This document shows, piece by piece, positions 8,178-16,019 of a stretch of 64,000 nt of DNA (positions are counted from its first letter, which is position 1; each line of letters starts with the position of its first letter). The notes under the pieces are model-generated. The model was not told where the DNA came from. It ran no database searches and saw only the letters and a list, made by a program, of their open reading frames with translations. The position numbers and the translations under genes are program-made. The stretch covers positions 2,542,001 through 2,606,000 of the forward strand of contig NZ_JACHDO010000001.1 in assembly GCF_014201115.1 (NCBI RefSeq), given 5' to 3'. This DNA is from Nocardiopsis metallicus. Lineage in GTDB: Bacteria; Actinomycetota; Actinomycetes; Streptosporangiales; Streptosporangiaceae.

Positions 8178-9179
8178 TCAGCGGCCGTTGAGGGTTTCGA
8201 TGACCGCCTGCTCACGGCGCTGGGCGATCCGGTCGGCGCGCTCGAAGCGGCGGTTGGCGAGTTCGGCGCGGGCCGCCGCGGTGCGCGCGGTGGGCCACAT
8301 GGCGTCGATCTCGGAGTTGAGGGACGAACCCGCCAACACGGCGATCGCCATGACGTACAGCCAGGCCAGGATGGCGATCGGCGCGGCCAAGGACCCGTAG
8401 ATGGTGACCTGGCCGAAGGAGGCGTCCAGGTAGGCGCGCAGACCCGCCGAGCCGGCCAGGAGCACCAGGGTGGCCAGCACGGCGCCGGGCAGATGGCGCC
8501 AGAGCGGGGTGCGCACCGGGATGCTGAGCGCGTAGAGCAGCGTGACCGCCGCGATCGCCAGCAGGCCCACGATCGGCCAGTAGAAGAGGTTGAGGCGGCC
8601 CACCGTGATCGGCAGGAGTTCGTGGATGATGTTGGGCCCGGCCACCAGCACCGGTAGCACCAGGACCGCGAACAGCAGCCCGCCGAGGTAGGCGAAGAAG
8701 GCGAGCACCCGCTGGCCCAGCCAGGTGCGCAGCTCGTCCAGGCCGTAGGAGATGGTGATGGAGCGGATGAAGACGTTCATCGCCCGCGACCCCGACCACA
8801 GGGACACCAGGAAGGTCACCGACAGGACCCCGCCCGGCACGCCGCCGAGGAAGTCGTCCACCAACGGCTCCACGACGCTCTCGACCGTGGCGGGGGTGAG
8901 CACGCGCGCCGCCAGGTCCAGCATCCACTCGCGGATCTCCACCACGAGCTCCTCGCCGAACACCATGGCCAGCGGCCCCAGGGCGCCCAGGAGGCAGAGC
9001 AGCAGGGCAGGCAGGGAGATCAGGGCGAAGAAGGCCGACTCGGCGGCCAGGCCGATCACCCGGTCACGGGAGAACGCCCTGGTGGTGCGCAGCACGAGGA
9101 GCATCCCGTTGTGGAAAACGGGATGACGACGCAGCCAGGCGTCGCACATTCGCCACAGGCCCTCCCAGAAACCCACCAC
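8178..9179 (-). CDS. YihY/BrkB family inner-membrane protein
   Basis: 333 residues with about six membrane helices and the conserved family opening AAESAFFALISLPALLLCLLG, followed by segments such as GSRAMNVFIRSI and GPNIIHELLP. The C-terminal cytoplasmic tail (about 290-333) is Arg/Ala-rich. YihY (formerly called RNase BN) proteins are integral membrane proteins of uncertain function. The start is uncertain: two tandem GTG codons at the frame's beginning lack a clear ribosome-binding site, and an ATG ten codons later has GGGAGG upstream. Confidence 0.85.
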   Translation of the reverse strand: MVGFWEGLWRMCDAWLRRHPVFHNGMLLVLRTTRAFSRDRVIGLAAESAFFALISLPALLLCLLGALGPLAMVFGEELVVEIREWMLDLAARVLTPATVESVVEPLVDDFLGGVPGGVLSVTFLVSLWSGSRAMNVFIRSITISYGLDELRTWLGQRVLAFFAYLGGLLFAVLVLPVLVAGPNIIHELLPITVGRLNLFYWPIVGLLAIAAVTLLYALSIPVRTPLWRHLPGAVLATLVLLAGSAGLRAYLDASFGQVTIYGSLAAPIAILAWLYVMAIAVLAGSSLNSEIDAMWPTARTAAARAELANRRFERADRIAQRREQAVIETLNGR

Positions 9180-9295
9180 AGGAGAACGTTATCGGTCCCG
9201 TGAGCAGGCGGCACCCGCCGAGCATGACGTGACTCACATCTCGCCTGGATGGGCACACCTGGACAAGGACCGGATCCCCGTGCCATTCTCGAAAC

Positions 9296-9385
9296 ATGAC
9301 CGCTGTTCTTGACCCCATGCTCCGCGTGCGCCGCCACGTGGACTTTCTTCGGGTCAGCAGCGCCATCTGTTGCAGCGTCGGATAA
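9296..9385 (+). CDS. Cys-Cys leader peptide of the sulfur-assimilation operon
   Basis: A 29-codon frame (internal ATG at 9317 would give 22) ending in RRHVDFLRVSSAICCSVG and TAA. This closely matches the short actinobacterial leader peptides carrying the RRHVDLLRVSSALC-type motif, which occur ahead of cysteine and sulfur-assimilation genes. The paired Cys codons TGT-TGC (9368-9373), a few codons from the stop, would let a ribosome sense charged tRNA-Cys. The stop is followed 20 bases later by a stable hairpin (9405-9427), and the sulfite reductase gene starts 190 bases downstream. I infer cysteine-dependent attenuation. The motif is directly visible; the mechanism is inferred from described cases. 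Confidence 0.78.
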   Translation: MTAVLDPMLRVRRHVDFLRVSSAICCSVG

Positions 9386-9404
9386 CTCCTCGCCGCCTTT
9401 ATGA

Positions 9405-9427
9405 CGCACCCGTGACACAGGGGTGCG
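9405..9427 (+). promoter_or_regulatory. Leader hairpin, putative attenuator
   Basis: CGCACCC (9405-9411) pairs with GGGTGCG (9421-9427) around a 9-base loop, just downstream of the Cys-Cys leader stop. There is no T-run, so it may act through Rho, on translation, or as one of two alternative folds whose choice depends on where a ribosome stalls on the leader. Confidence 0.5.
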
Positions 9428-9574
9428 CGCGGCCCCGGCGCTCTCCCTCTTCGAATCTCCCACACACGCGGAATTCACCCGTATCACCAGCCACGATGAC
9501 GTGCGGTGCGTACGGGCCAGCGGTGCGGGCGCCGGGACCGTGAGCACCCCGCGACCCCATCGGAGACACCCGCG

Positions 9575-11272
9575 ATGCCTCCCTCTTCCGCGCAGCCCGG
9601 CAAGGCCGCGACGGCAGCCAAGCCACGGCGACGCCGTGGCGAGGGCCAATGGGCCCTCGGCTACCGTGAGCCGCTGAACAAGAACGAGGAGAACAAGAAG
9701 AACGACGACGGGCTCAACGTCCGCGATCGGATCGTCAACGTCTACTCGAAGGCCGGGTTCGACTCGATCGACCCCGCCGACCTCCGCGGGCGCTTCCGCT
9801 GGTTCGGCCTCTACACCCAGCGCGCCCCGGGCATCGACGGCGGCAAGACCGCCGTGCTGGAGCCCGAGGAGCTCGACGACCGCTACTTCATGCTGCGCGT
9901 GCGCATCGACGGCGGCCAGCTCTCGGCCGCCCAGCTGCGCGCCGTCGCGGAGATCTCGCGTGACTACGGGCGCGACACCGCCGACATCACCGACCGGCAG
10001 AACGTGCAGTACCACTGGATCCGGGTCGAGGACGTGCCCGCGATCTGGGACAAGCTGGAGTCGGTGGGGCTGTCCACCATGGAGGCCTGCGGTGACACCC
10101 CGCGCGTGATCCTGGGCTGCCCGCTGGCCGGGGTGGCCGAGCAGGAGGTCCTGGACCCCACCGCGCAGATCGAGCAGGTCTACGAGGAGCACATCGGCAG
10201 CCCCCTGTACTCGAACCTGCCGCGCAAGTTCAAGTCGTCGATGTCCGGCTGCTCCGTGCACTGCGTCAACCACGAGATCAACGACGTCGCCTTCGTGGGT
10301 GTGCACAACGAGGCCGGTGAGGCCGGGTACGACCTGTTCGTGGGCGGCGGCCTGTCCACCAACCCGATGTTCGCCAAGCGCCTGGGCACGTTCGTGCGCC
10401 CAGACCAGGTGAGCGAGGTCTGGGCCGGGGTCTGCTCGATCTTCCGCGACTACGGCTTCCGCCGCCTGCGTACCCGTGCCCGGATCAAGTTCCTGATCAA
10501 GGAGTGGGGTCCGGAGAAGTTCCGCGAGGTCCTCGAGGAGAAGTACCTCGGCTACGCGCTGCCCGACGGCCCCGCTCCGGTGCTGGACCCGGGGGTGCGC
10601 CGCGACCACGTGGGCGTGCACCGCCAGCGGGACGGAAAGTTCTACGTCGGCTTCGCGCCCAAGGTGGGCCGCGTCTCGGGCACCTCCCTGCTGCGGATCG
10701 CCGAGATCGCCGAGGAGCACGGTTCGGACCGCATCCGCACCACCGCCGACCAGAAGCTGGTCATCCTCGACATCGAGGAGGACCGGGTCCCGTCGATCAC
10801 CGCGGCGCTGGAGTCCGAGGACTTCCAGGTCAACCCGAGCGTCTTCCGCCGCCAGACGATGGCCTGCACCGGCATCGAGTTCTGCAAGCTGGCGATCGTG
10901 GAGACCAAGGGCCGCGCCGCCACCCTCATCGACGAGCTGGAGAAGCGTCTCCCCGACTTCGAGGAGCCGGTGACCATCAACGTCAACGGCTGCCCGAACT
11001 CCTGCGCGCGCATCCAGGTCGCCGACATCGGCCTCAAGGGCCAGCTGGTCATGAACGACCAGGGCGAGCAGGTGGAGGGCTACCAGATCCACCTGGGCGG
11101 CGGGATGGGTCTGACCCAGGCCTTCGGCAAGAAGATCCGCGGGCTCAAGACCACCGCCGACGATCTGCCGGACTACGTCGAGCGGGTACTCCTGCGCTTC
11201 CAGGAGCAGCGTGAGGAAGGCGAGAACTTCGCCGCCTGGGTCGGCCGCGCCGACGACGCCGACCTGAAGTGA
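9575..11272 (+). CDS. Ferredoxin-dependent sulfite/nitrite reductase
   Basis: 565 residues from the ATG at 9575, which has GGAGA 8 bases upstream. This haemoprotein has two ferredoxin-like and two catalytic half-domains and reduces sulfite to sulfide by six electrons using a coupled 4Fe-4S cluster and sirohaem. The cluster cysteines are visible as ACTGIEFCKLA (Cys431, Cys437) and NGCPNSCAR (Cys473, Cys477). The first half repeat carries the matching TDRQNVQYHWIR and CGDTPRVILGCPLAG segments. Followed by CysH and a sirohydrochlorin chelatase, it is almost certainly assimilatory sulfite reductase (SirA/NirA type) rather than nitrite reductase. The Cys-Cys leader upstream fits repression by cysteine. 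Confidence 0.93.
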   Translation: MPPSSAQPGKAATAAKPRRRRGEGQWALGYREPLNKNEENKKNDDGLNVRDRIVNVYSKAGFDSIDPADLRGRFRWFGLYTQRAPGIDGGKTAVLEPEELDDRYFMLRVRIDGGQLSAAQLRAVAEISRDYGRDTADITDRQNVQYHWIRVEDVPAIWDKLESVGLSTMEACGDTPRVILGCPLAGVAEQEVLDPTAQIEQVYEEHIGSPLYSNLPRKFKSSMSGCSVHCVNHEINDVAFVGVHNEAGEAGYDLFVGGGLSTNPMFAKRLGTFVRPDQVSEVWAGVCSIFRDYGFRRLRTRARIKFLIKEWGPEKFREVLEEKYLGYALPDGPAPVLDPGVRRDHVGVHRQRDGKFYVGFAPKVGRVSGTSLLRIAEIAEEHGSDRIRTTADQKLVILDIEEDRVPSITAALESEDFQVNPSVFRRQTMACTGIEFCKLAIVETKGRAATLIDELEKRLPDFEEPVTINVNGCPNSCARIQVADIGLKGQLVMNDQGEQVEGYQIHLGGGMGLTQAFGKKIRGLKTTADDLPDYVERVLLRFQEQREEGENFAAWVGRADDADLK

Positions 11273-11355
11273 GGACCCGGACCCCGGGCCCGTGAAGTCC
11301 GCCCGGCCCCCGGCGCCACGGGGGCCGGGCCCCTACCGGAAGGAAGAGGTGCGCC

Positions 11356-11562
11356 ATGTCCGAAAGGGCCGCGCCTTACTACTGCCCCTACTGCGGCGAC
11401 GAGGACCTGATGCCCGAGGAGGGCGCCGCCGTCAAGGGTGAGGGCTACCCCTGGGCCTGCCTGTCCTGTGCCCGGGTCTTCCGGGTCAAGTACGTGGGCC
11501 TGCGCTCCGCCTCGTTCTCCGCGGGCGGCGCCCCCTCCAGACCGACGGAAGGCAACGAATGA
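11356..11562 (+). CDS. Small zinc ribbon protein of the sulfur operon
   Basis: 68 residues with two CXXC knuckles, CPYC (10-13) and CLSC (35-38), so probably one zinc ribbon. The spacing matches rubredoxin-like or ribbon folds, and the C-terminus (about 50-68) is unstructured. It sits between the sulfite reductase and cysH and overlaps cysH by ATGA, which ties it to the pathway. Small proteins of this kind recur beside actinobacterial sulfite reductases. Its role is unknown: cluster insertion, electron transfer or metal sensing are possible. The ribosome-binding site is GGAAGAGG ahead of the ATG. Confidence 0.82.
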   Translation: MSERAAPYYCPYCGDEDLMPEEGAAVKGEGYPWACLSCARVFRVKYVGLRSASFSAGGAPSRPTEGNE

Positions 11563-12260
11563 ACGCCACGATCACCCAGACCGGCGGCCCCGAGCTGGCC
11601 GAGCGGGCCGCCTTGGAGCTGGAGGAGGCCTCGGCCCAGGAGGTCATCGCCTGGGCGGCCGAGACCTTCGGTTCCGAACTGTGCATGACCTCCTCCATGG
11701 CGGACGCGCTCATGGTGGACCTGGCCTCGAAGACCGCTCCGGGGATCGACGTGATCTTCCTGGACACCGGCTACCACTTCCCCGAGACCATCGGCACCCG
11801 CGACGCCGTGGCCTCCGTCTACGACGTCAACCTGATCACCGTGGAGCCCAGGCGGACCGTGGCCGAGCAGGACCTGGCCCTGGGCCCGCGACTGCACGGC
11901 CGCGACCCCGGCATCTGCTGCCACCTTCGCAAGGTGGAGCCCCTCCAGCGGGCGCTGGAGCCGTACTCGGCGTGGCTGACCGGGCTGCGCCGCGAGGACT
12001 CGGTGACCCGCCGCGACACCCCGATCGTGCAGTGGGACCGGCGGCGTCAGATGACCAAGATCAACCCGATCGCCCGGTGGACCCAGCAGGAGGTGGACAC
12101 CTACATGAGCGAGAACGGCGTGATCGTGAACCCGCTCCAGTACGACGGCTACCCCTCGATCGGCTGCGAGCCGTGCACCCGCCGGGTGGCGCCGGGCGAG
12201 GACCCCCGCAGCGGCCGTTGGGCGGGCAGCGGCAAGACCGAGTGCGGAATCCACACATGA
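11559..12260 (+). CDS. cysH: Adenylyl-sulfate (APS) reductase
   Basis: 233 residues. Reduces APS (or PAPS) to sulfite with thioredoxin. Bacterial APS-type enzymes carry a 4Fe-4S cluster held by a CC...CXXC set, visible as Cys120-Cys121 (GICCHLRK) and Cys203/Cys206 (GCEPCTRR). The redox-active cysteine is in the C-terminal KTECGIHT (Cys229). The PP-loop-like nucleotide site (SSMADALM) and the LDTGYHF motif lie near the N-terminus. The cluster cysteines favour APS over PAPS as substrate. It is coupled by ATGA both to the preceding zinc ribbon gene and to the following chelatase. Confidence 0.95.
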   Translation: MNATITQTGGPELAERAALELEEASAQEVIAWAAETFGSELCMTSSMADALMVDLASKTAPGIDVIFLDTGYHFPETIGTRDAVASVYDVNLITVEPRRTVAEQDLALGPRLHGRDPGICCHLRKVEPLQRALEPYSAWLTGLRREDSVTRRDTPIVQWDRRRQMTKINPIARWTQQEVDTYMSENGVIVNPLQYDGYPSIGCEPCTRRVAPGEDPRSGRWAGSGKTECGIHT

Positions 12261-13039
12261 GCGCCGTGAACGCGGGCGAGCGGGCGCCGGGGGGACGTCC
12301 GTCGGTTCCGCTGCTCGCGGTGGCCCATGGAAGCCGGGACCCGAGGTCGGCCGAGGCGGTCTCGGCGGTCTTCGAGCGGGTGCGGGCGCTACGCCCCGAA
12401 CTGGACGTGCGGCTGTCCTACCTGGACCACGTGGCGCCCAGCGCCGAGGACGCCCTGGAGGAGCTGGCCGCGGGCGGCGCCGGTGAGGTCGTGGTGCTGC
12501 CCACGCTGCTGACCGCGGCCTTCCACAGCAAGGTGGACCTGCCCGCGGTGCTCACCCGGGCCCGTGAGCGCAGCCCGTGGCTGCGGGTGCACTACGCCGA
12601 CACCCTGGGCCCGCACCCGCTGCTGCTGGACGCGGTGGAGCGGCGCCTGGCCGAGGCCGGAGCGCACGCCGAACCGGGGACCGCGTTGGTACTGGCGGCG
12701 GCGGGTTCAAGTGACGCCGGGGCCAACGCGGTGATCGAGTCGGTGGCCCGTCAGCTGGCCGAGCGTGGCCCGTGGGGTGAGGTCGTGGCGGCCTACGCCT
12801 CGGCTGCCGAGCCTACCCCCGGCGAGGCGGTGCGGTCCCTACTGGAGCGCGGCCACGCCCGGGTGGCGGTCAGCGGTTACCTGCTGGCGCACGGGTTCTT
12901 CTCCGACCGGGTGCGCGACCAGTCGACGGCCGCGGGTGCCTCGGTGGTCGCCGAAGCGCTCGGCGACGTACCCGAGCTCGCCCGGGTGGTGCTGGAGCGC
13001 TACGACGCGGCGGTCGCGGCACGGCACGCCGCCGTGTAG
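12257..13039 (+). CDS. Sirohydrochlorin chelatase (CbiX/SirB-like)
   Basis: 260 residues, starting at an ATG that overlaps the cysH stop. It has two CbiX-type half-domains: the first begins LLAVAHGSRDPRS (His24) and contains PTLLTAAFHSKVDLP (His90), the two metal-binding histidines of this family. The second half ends in VSGYLLAHGFFSDRV, which keeps a His-containing counterpart. The enzyme inserts iron into sirohydrochlorin to make sirohaem, the cofactor of the sulfite reductase encoded upstream. The operon position supports ferrochelatase rather than cobalt chelatase activity. A strong terminator follows. Confidence 0.9.
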   Translation: MSAVNAGERAPGGRPSVPLLAVAHGSRDPRSAEAVSAVFERVRALRPELDVRLSYLDHVAPSAEDALEELAAGGAGEVVVLPTLLTAAFHSKVDLPAVLTRARERSPWLRVHYADTLGPHPLLLDAVERRLAEAGAHAEPGTALVLAAAGSSDAGANAVIESVARQLAERGPWGEVVAAYASAAEPTPGEAVRSLLERGHARVAVSGYLLAHGFFSDRVRDQSTAAGASVVAEALGDVPELARVVLERYDAAVAARHAAV

Positions 13040-13058
13040 CGGACGACGGCAACGACAG

Positions 13059-13104
13059 AACACGAAGAGGCGGCCCTCTCCCGGGGCCGTCTCTTCGTGT
13101 TTCC
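13059..13104 (+). terminator. Terminator of the sulfur operon
   Basis: AACACGAAGAGGCGGCC pairs with GGCCGTCTCTTCGTGTT (one mismatch) and is followed by T residues, 20 bases past the chelatase stop. Confidence 0.85.
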
Positions 13105-13160
13105 GCAACCGGACGCCGGACGGAACACGGGGTTTGACGGCGCCCGAGGCAGGCAATAAA

Positions 13161-13181
13161 ATTGAGCGTGATCGCATCAAG
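13161..13181 (+). promoter_or_regulatory. HAIR-like operator (possible HspR site)
   Basis: ATTGAGC-N7-CATCAAG matches 10 of 14 fixed positions of the HspR HAIR consensus CTTGAGT-N7-ACTCAAG with the correct 7-base spacing. It lies about 40 bases before the hsp20 start. HspR represses heat-shock genes in actinobacteria. It is a partial match, so the site is plausible but unproven. Confidence 0.45.
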
Positions 13182-13221
13182 TCATTGGCTCTGAAGTAGA
13201 TAGGTGGAGGTGACGACAGTG

Positions 13222-13674
13222 ATGTTGATGCGTAACGACCACTTCCGTGAATTCGACCGGATCGCCCAGCGGCTCATGGAGAACGGCCGCCCGGCAGCGA
13301 TGGCCATGGACGCCTACCGCGACGGCGACGACTTCGTGATCCACTTCGATCTGCCCGGCGTCAACCACGAGAGCATCGACCTGGAGGTCGAGCGCAACGT
13401 GCTGACGGTGCGGGCCGAGCGCGCGGGACTGCGGAGGGAGGACTTGGAGCTGCTGGTCAACGAGCGCCAGACCGGGACCTTCACCCGACAGGTCTTCCTC
13501 GGCGACACCCTGGACACCGAGCGAATCCAGGCCAACTACGCAGACGGGGTCCTCACGCTGCGGATCCCCGTGGCGGAGCAGTCCAGGGCCCGCAAGATCA
13601 CGGTCGACCACAGCACACCCGACCAGGGCCGGACCGTACTCCCCGAACAGGACAAGAGCGCGATCAGGTCCTGA
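13222..13674 (+). CDS. Hsp20/alpha-crystallin small heat-shock protein
   Basis: 150 residues from the ATG at 13222 (MLMRND), the usual start in actinobacterial Hsp20/Hsp18 proteins; GGAGG lies 11 bases upstream, and a GTG one codon earlier is equally possible. The alpha-crystallin domain covers about 33-125, with the typical HFDLPGV, LEVERNVLTVRAER and YADGVLTLRIPV strands. The last motif contains the I-P-V form of the C-terminal I-x-I/V oligomerisation signature. It is an ATP-independent holdase chaperone. A HAIR-like box upstream suggests HspR control. Confidence 0.92.
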   Translation: MLMRNDHFREFDRIAQRLMENGRPAAMAMDAYRDGDDFVIHFDLPGVNHESIDLEVERNVLTVRAERAGLRREDLELLVNERQTGTFTRQVFLGDTLDTERIQANYADGVLTLRIPVAEQSRARKITVDHSTPDQGRTVLPEQDKSAIRS

Positions 13675-13687
13675 CCCGTCACCTTCG

Positions 13688-13711
13688 AGGGCGCCCGCGG
13701 CGGGCGCCCTT
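13688..13711. terminator. Bidirectional terminator
   Basis: AGGGCGCCC (13688-13696) pairs with GGGCGCCCT (13702-13710) around GCGGC, followed by TT on the plus strand. It lies between the hsp20 gene and a convergent MFS gene. Confidence 0.7.
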
Positions 13712-13734
13712 CCCCGTGTCCGGGACGGCCCGGG

Positions 13735-14916
13735 TCAGCCGGTGGTGACGGCGGCGGTGAGCAGGACCGCCGCGGAGAACAGCAGCGCGCCCGGGGCTCC
13801 GACCGCTCCGGCCACCCCGGCTGCCGCGGCCGGGATGGCGACCTGGCCCAGCCGGTTGCCCCAGATGCGCAGGGCCAGGGCCGCGCCGCGGGCGCCCTCG
13901 GGGGCCAGGGTGGTCACCTGGGCCATCGTCAGGGGCTGGCCCATGCCGAGGAGGAAGCCTCCCACGACCAGGACCGCCGCCAGGGCCGTGAAACCGCCCA
14001 GGGGCAGCGCCACCAGGGTGAGCGCGACCGCGGCCACCGCGGTGCTGGTGATGATCAGCGACCGACGGGACCAGCGGCGCAGCATCCACGGCAGGGTCAG
14101 CCGGGAGAGCAGCGAGGCCCCGGCGCGCAGGCTCAGCAGGACGCCGACCAGCATCGGGGAGATGCCGCGGCTCTCGGCGATGAGCGGTAGGTAGGCGGTG
14201 AGGATGTCCACCGCGGTCAGCAGCGCCAGGCTGGTGAGCAGGGCCGAGGGCATCCGGGGGCGGCGCAGCAGGTCCCGGGTGGGCACCGGGGGCGCCGCCT
14301 TCTGCTCGGCGGTGCGCCGCGGCGGGGTCAGCCGGACCAGAGGCAGCAGGGGCAGGACGCCCAGGGCGGCGACCACCCCGGCGACGACCAGCGCGGTGGA
14401 GGTGGCCGGGAGCAGGGCCGGGCCCGAGGCTTCGGCGAGGACCGCGCCGGAGATCAGCGGTCCGATGAGCTGCCCCAGGGAGGCCGCGGCGGTGAACCAG
14501 CCGAAATCGCGGTCCAGGTGCTCGGGGCGCGAGTAGCGGGCGATGAGGCCCTGCGCCGCGACCATGCACAACAAGTGGCCCACGCCCACGACGGTGCTGG
14601 CCAGAGCCAGGGCGAGCAGTCCTCCGGAGGCGGCCAGGACCAGGCTGCCGACGGCCAGGACGAGCGACCCCAGTCCGGCGAGCCAGGCGATGCGCGCCGC
14701 ACGGTCGGTGAAGCGGCCCAGGGACACCGCGATGACCAGGGGCAGCAGGGCGTAGGCGGCGGTGACCAGGCCGACCTCGACGGCGTCGCCGCCCACCGCG
14801 ATGGTCCGGTAGGAGATGAGCGGCCGGACGAGGTTGAGCGCGGTGTGGGTCAGCACCACACTGCCCAGCAGCGCCCAGAGCCACCGCCCGCGCCCGCCCG
14901 TTCCCGCGCCCGCCAT
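13735..14916 (-). CDS. MFS transporter
   Basis: 393 residues, with about 12 hydrophobic helices, a short cytoplasmic loop rich in Arg/Pro between the halves (LTPPRRTAEQKAAPP, near 205-219), and the family A-type loop LGRFTDRAARIA after the second helix. It is a major facilitator superfamily exporter of unknown substrate with no linked pathway genes. It is transcribed divergently from the PNPOx gene, across a region with a 27-bp tandem repeat. Confidence 0.87.
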   Translation of the reverse strand: MAGAGTGGRGRWLWALLGSVVLTHTALNLVRPLISYRTIAVGGDAVEVGLVTAAYALLPLVIAVSLGRFTDRAARIAWLAGLGSLVLAVGSLVLAASGGLLALALASTVVGVGHLLCMVAAQGLIARYSRPEHLDRDFGWFTAAASLGQLIGPLISGAVLAEASGPALLPATSTALVVAGVVAALGVLPLLPLVRLTPPRRTAEQKAAPPVPTRDLLRRPRMPSALLTSLALLTAVDILTAYLPLIAESRGISPMLVGVLLSLRAGASLLSRLTLPWMLRRWSRRSLIITSTAVAAVALTLVALPLGGFTALAAVLVVGGFLLGMGQPLTMAQVTTLAPEGARGAALALRIWGNRLGQVAIPAAAAGVAGAVGAPGALLFSAAVLLTAAVTTG

Positions 14917-15100
14917 CGTTTCCCCCTCCCGCCGTGCCCTACGGCGTCGGGCATCGTATCGACGGGGCCAGCCGGGGGACGGGGCCGGGTCCGGCGGTGT
15001 TGTCGGCCGGGCGGCGCGATGAGCTCGAAGGACGGGTGGCCGAGGTACTGGAGTGCGGAGAGCTCCCCGGTCCCGCTCCAGCGCCCGGTGACGGCACTCC

Positions 15101-15154
15101 GCCGGGCCCCGTACGGACCGGGGGCTCGCCGGGCCCCGTACGGACCGGGGGCTG
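15101..15154. repeat. 27-bp tandem direct repeat
   Basis: Two adjacent copies (15101-15127 and 15128-15154) of a unit starting GCCGGGCCCCGTACGGACCG, identical except for the last base. It lies in the divergent intergenic region upstream of the PNPOx gene and contains the palindromic core CCGTACGG. It may be a slippage product or a pair of regulator sites. Confidence 0.8.
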
Positions 15155-15203
15155 CCGCGCTCGGTAGGTTCGGGGGACTGACACCGACCGGATGGAGCAC
15201 GTG

Positions 15204-15872
15204 ATGACCGAGCAGGGCGGAATCCGGGACATGCTGCGGGGGCTGCGGGTATTCGCGGGGCCGATCGCGGAGTTCGATCCGGCCAAGGCTCCGCAGGACC
15301 CGGTGGGACTGTTCGTGGAGTGGCTGGGTGAGGCGATCGAGGCCGGGGTGCACGAGCCGCACGCGATGACGGTGGCGACGGCGGACGCCGAGGGTACGCC
15401 CTCGGCGCGCGTCCTCATCCTGAAGGACCTCACCCCTGAGGGCTGGTGGTTCGCGACCACCACGACGTCGGCCAAGGGGCTGGAGCTGGCGGTCAACCCG
15501 CGGGCGGCGCTGCTGTTCTTCTGGGGCCCGCAGGGCCGCCAGGTGCGGTTGCGGGGCCCGGTCGCGCTGGCCGGACCCGAGGAGCGGGCCGCCGACTTCA
15601 CCGCGCGCCCGTTGGAGGGGCGGGTGGCCGGGCTGCACGGGCGGCAGAGCCAGCCGCTGGACAGCTTGGAGAGCGTCCGCTCCACGGCCGAGGAGAGCCG
15701 GGCCCGGCTGGTGGCCGAACCGGACCTGGTACCCGACAACTGGGGCCTGTACTGGCTGGCGCCGACCGAGATCGAGTTCTGGCAGGCCGACCCCGACCGT
15801 CGGCACACCCGGCTGCGGTACCGCCGCGAGGACACGACCGCACCCTGGGAGCGCGAGCTCCTGTGGCCCTGA
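15204..15872 (+). CDS. Pyridoxamine 5'-phosphate oxidase family protein
   Basis: 222 residues from the ATG at 15204 (GGAG 6 bases upstream). FMN-binding split-barrel family with full-length PdxH-like architecture: EPHAMTVATADAEGTPSARVLILK (39-62), NPRAALLFFWGPQGRQVRLRG, a GRQSQPL loop, the PTEIEFWQ segment, and the C-terminal RLRYRRE with an ELLWP end. Catalytic members oxidise pyridoxine or pyridoxamine phosphate to pyridoxal phosphate. The WERELLWP-type end marks an actinobacterial subgroup often annotated as pyridoxal-phosphate synthase. Whether it is the cell's main PdxH cannot be told from this window. Confidence 0.83.
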   Translation: MTEQGGIRDMLRGLRVFAGPIAEFDPAKAPQDPVGLFVEWLGEAIEAGVHEPHAMTVATADAEGTPSARVLILKDLTPEGWWFATTTTSAKGLELAVNPRAALLFFWGPQGRQVRLRGPVALAGPEERAADFTARPLEGRVAGLHGRQSQPLDSLESVRSTAEESRARLVAEPDLVPDNWGLYWLAPTEIEFWQADPDRRHTRLRYRREDTTAPWERELLWP

Positions 15873-16019
15873 ACAGGTGTTAAGCGCCAGCCGGGTATTG
15901 CGCTGGCGATACCGAACCTGGTTCTGTTCGGTGTGCGGGGCGGGGATAGGATTCCCGCACCTCCCAGCCGCCCGCCCAGGCCTCCCACCAACGCCCCCGA
16001 ACCCAGGAACGGAGCCGGT

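Noticed and set aside
7643..8215. 190-codon minus-strand frame over the 7.6-8.2 kb stretch
   Set aside because: Low-complexity Gly/Ser/Arg sequence without a domain; it overlaps the end of the YihY-type gene and the inverted repeat, and no ribosome-binding site supports its start.
9056..11092. 678-codon frame opposite sulfite reductase
   Set aside because: Antisense to a gene with intact cluster cysteines. The reverse translation is a long chain of His, Gln, Val and Asp with no recognisable domain.
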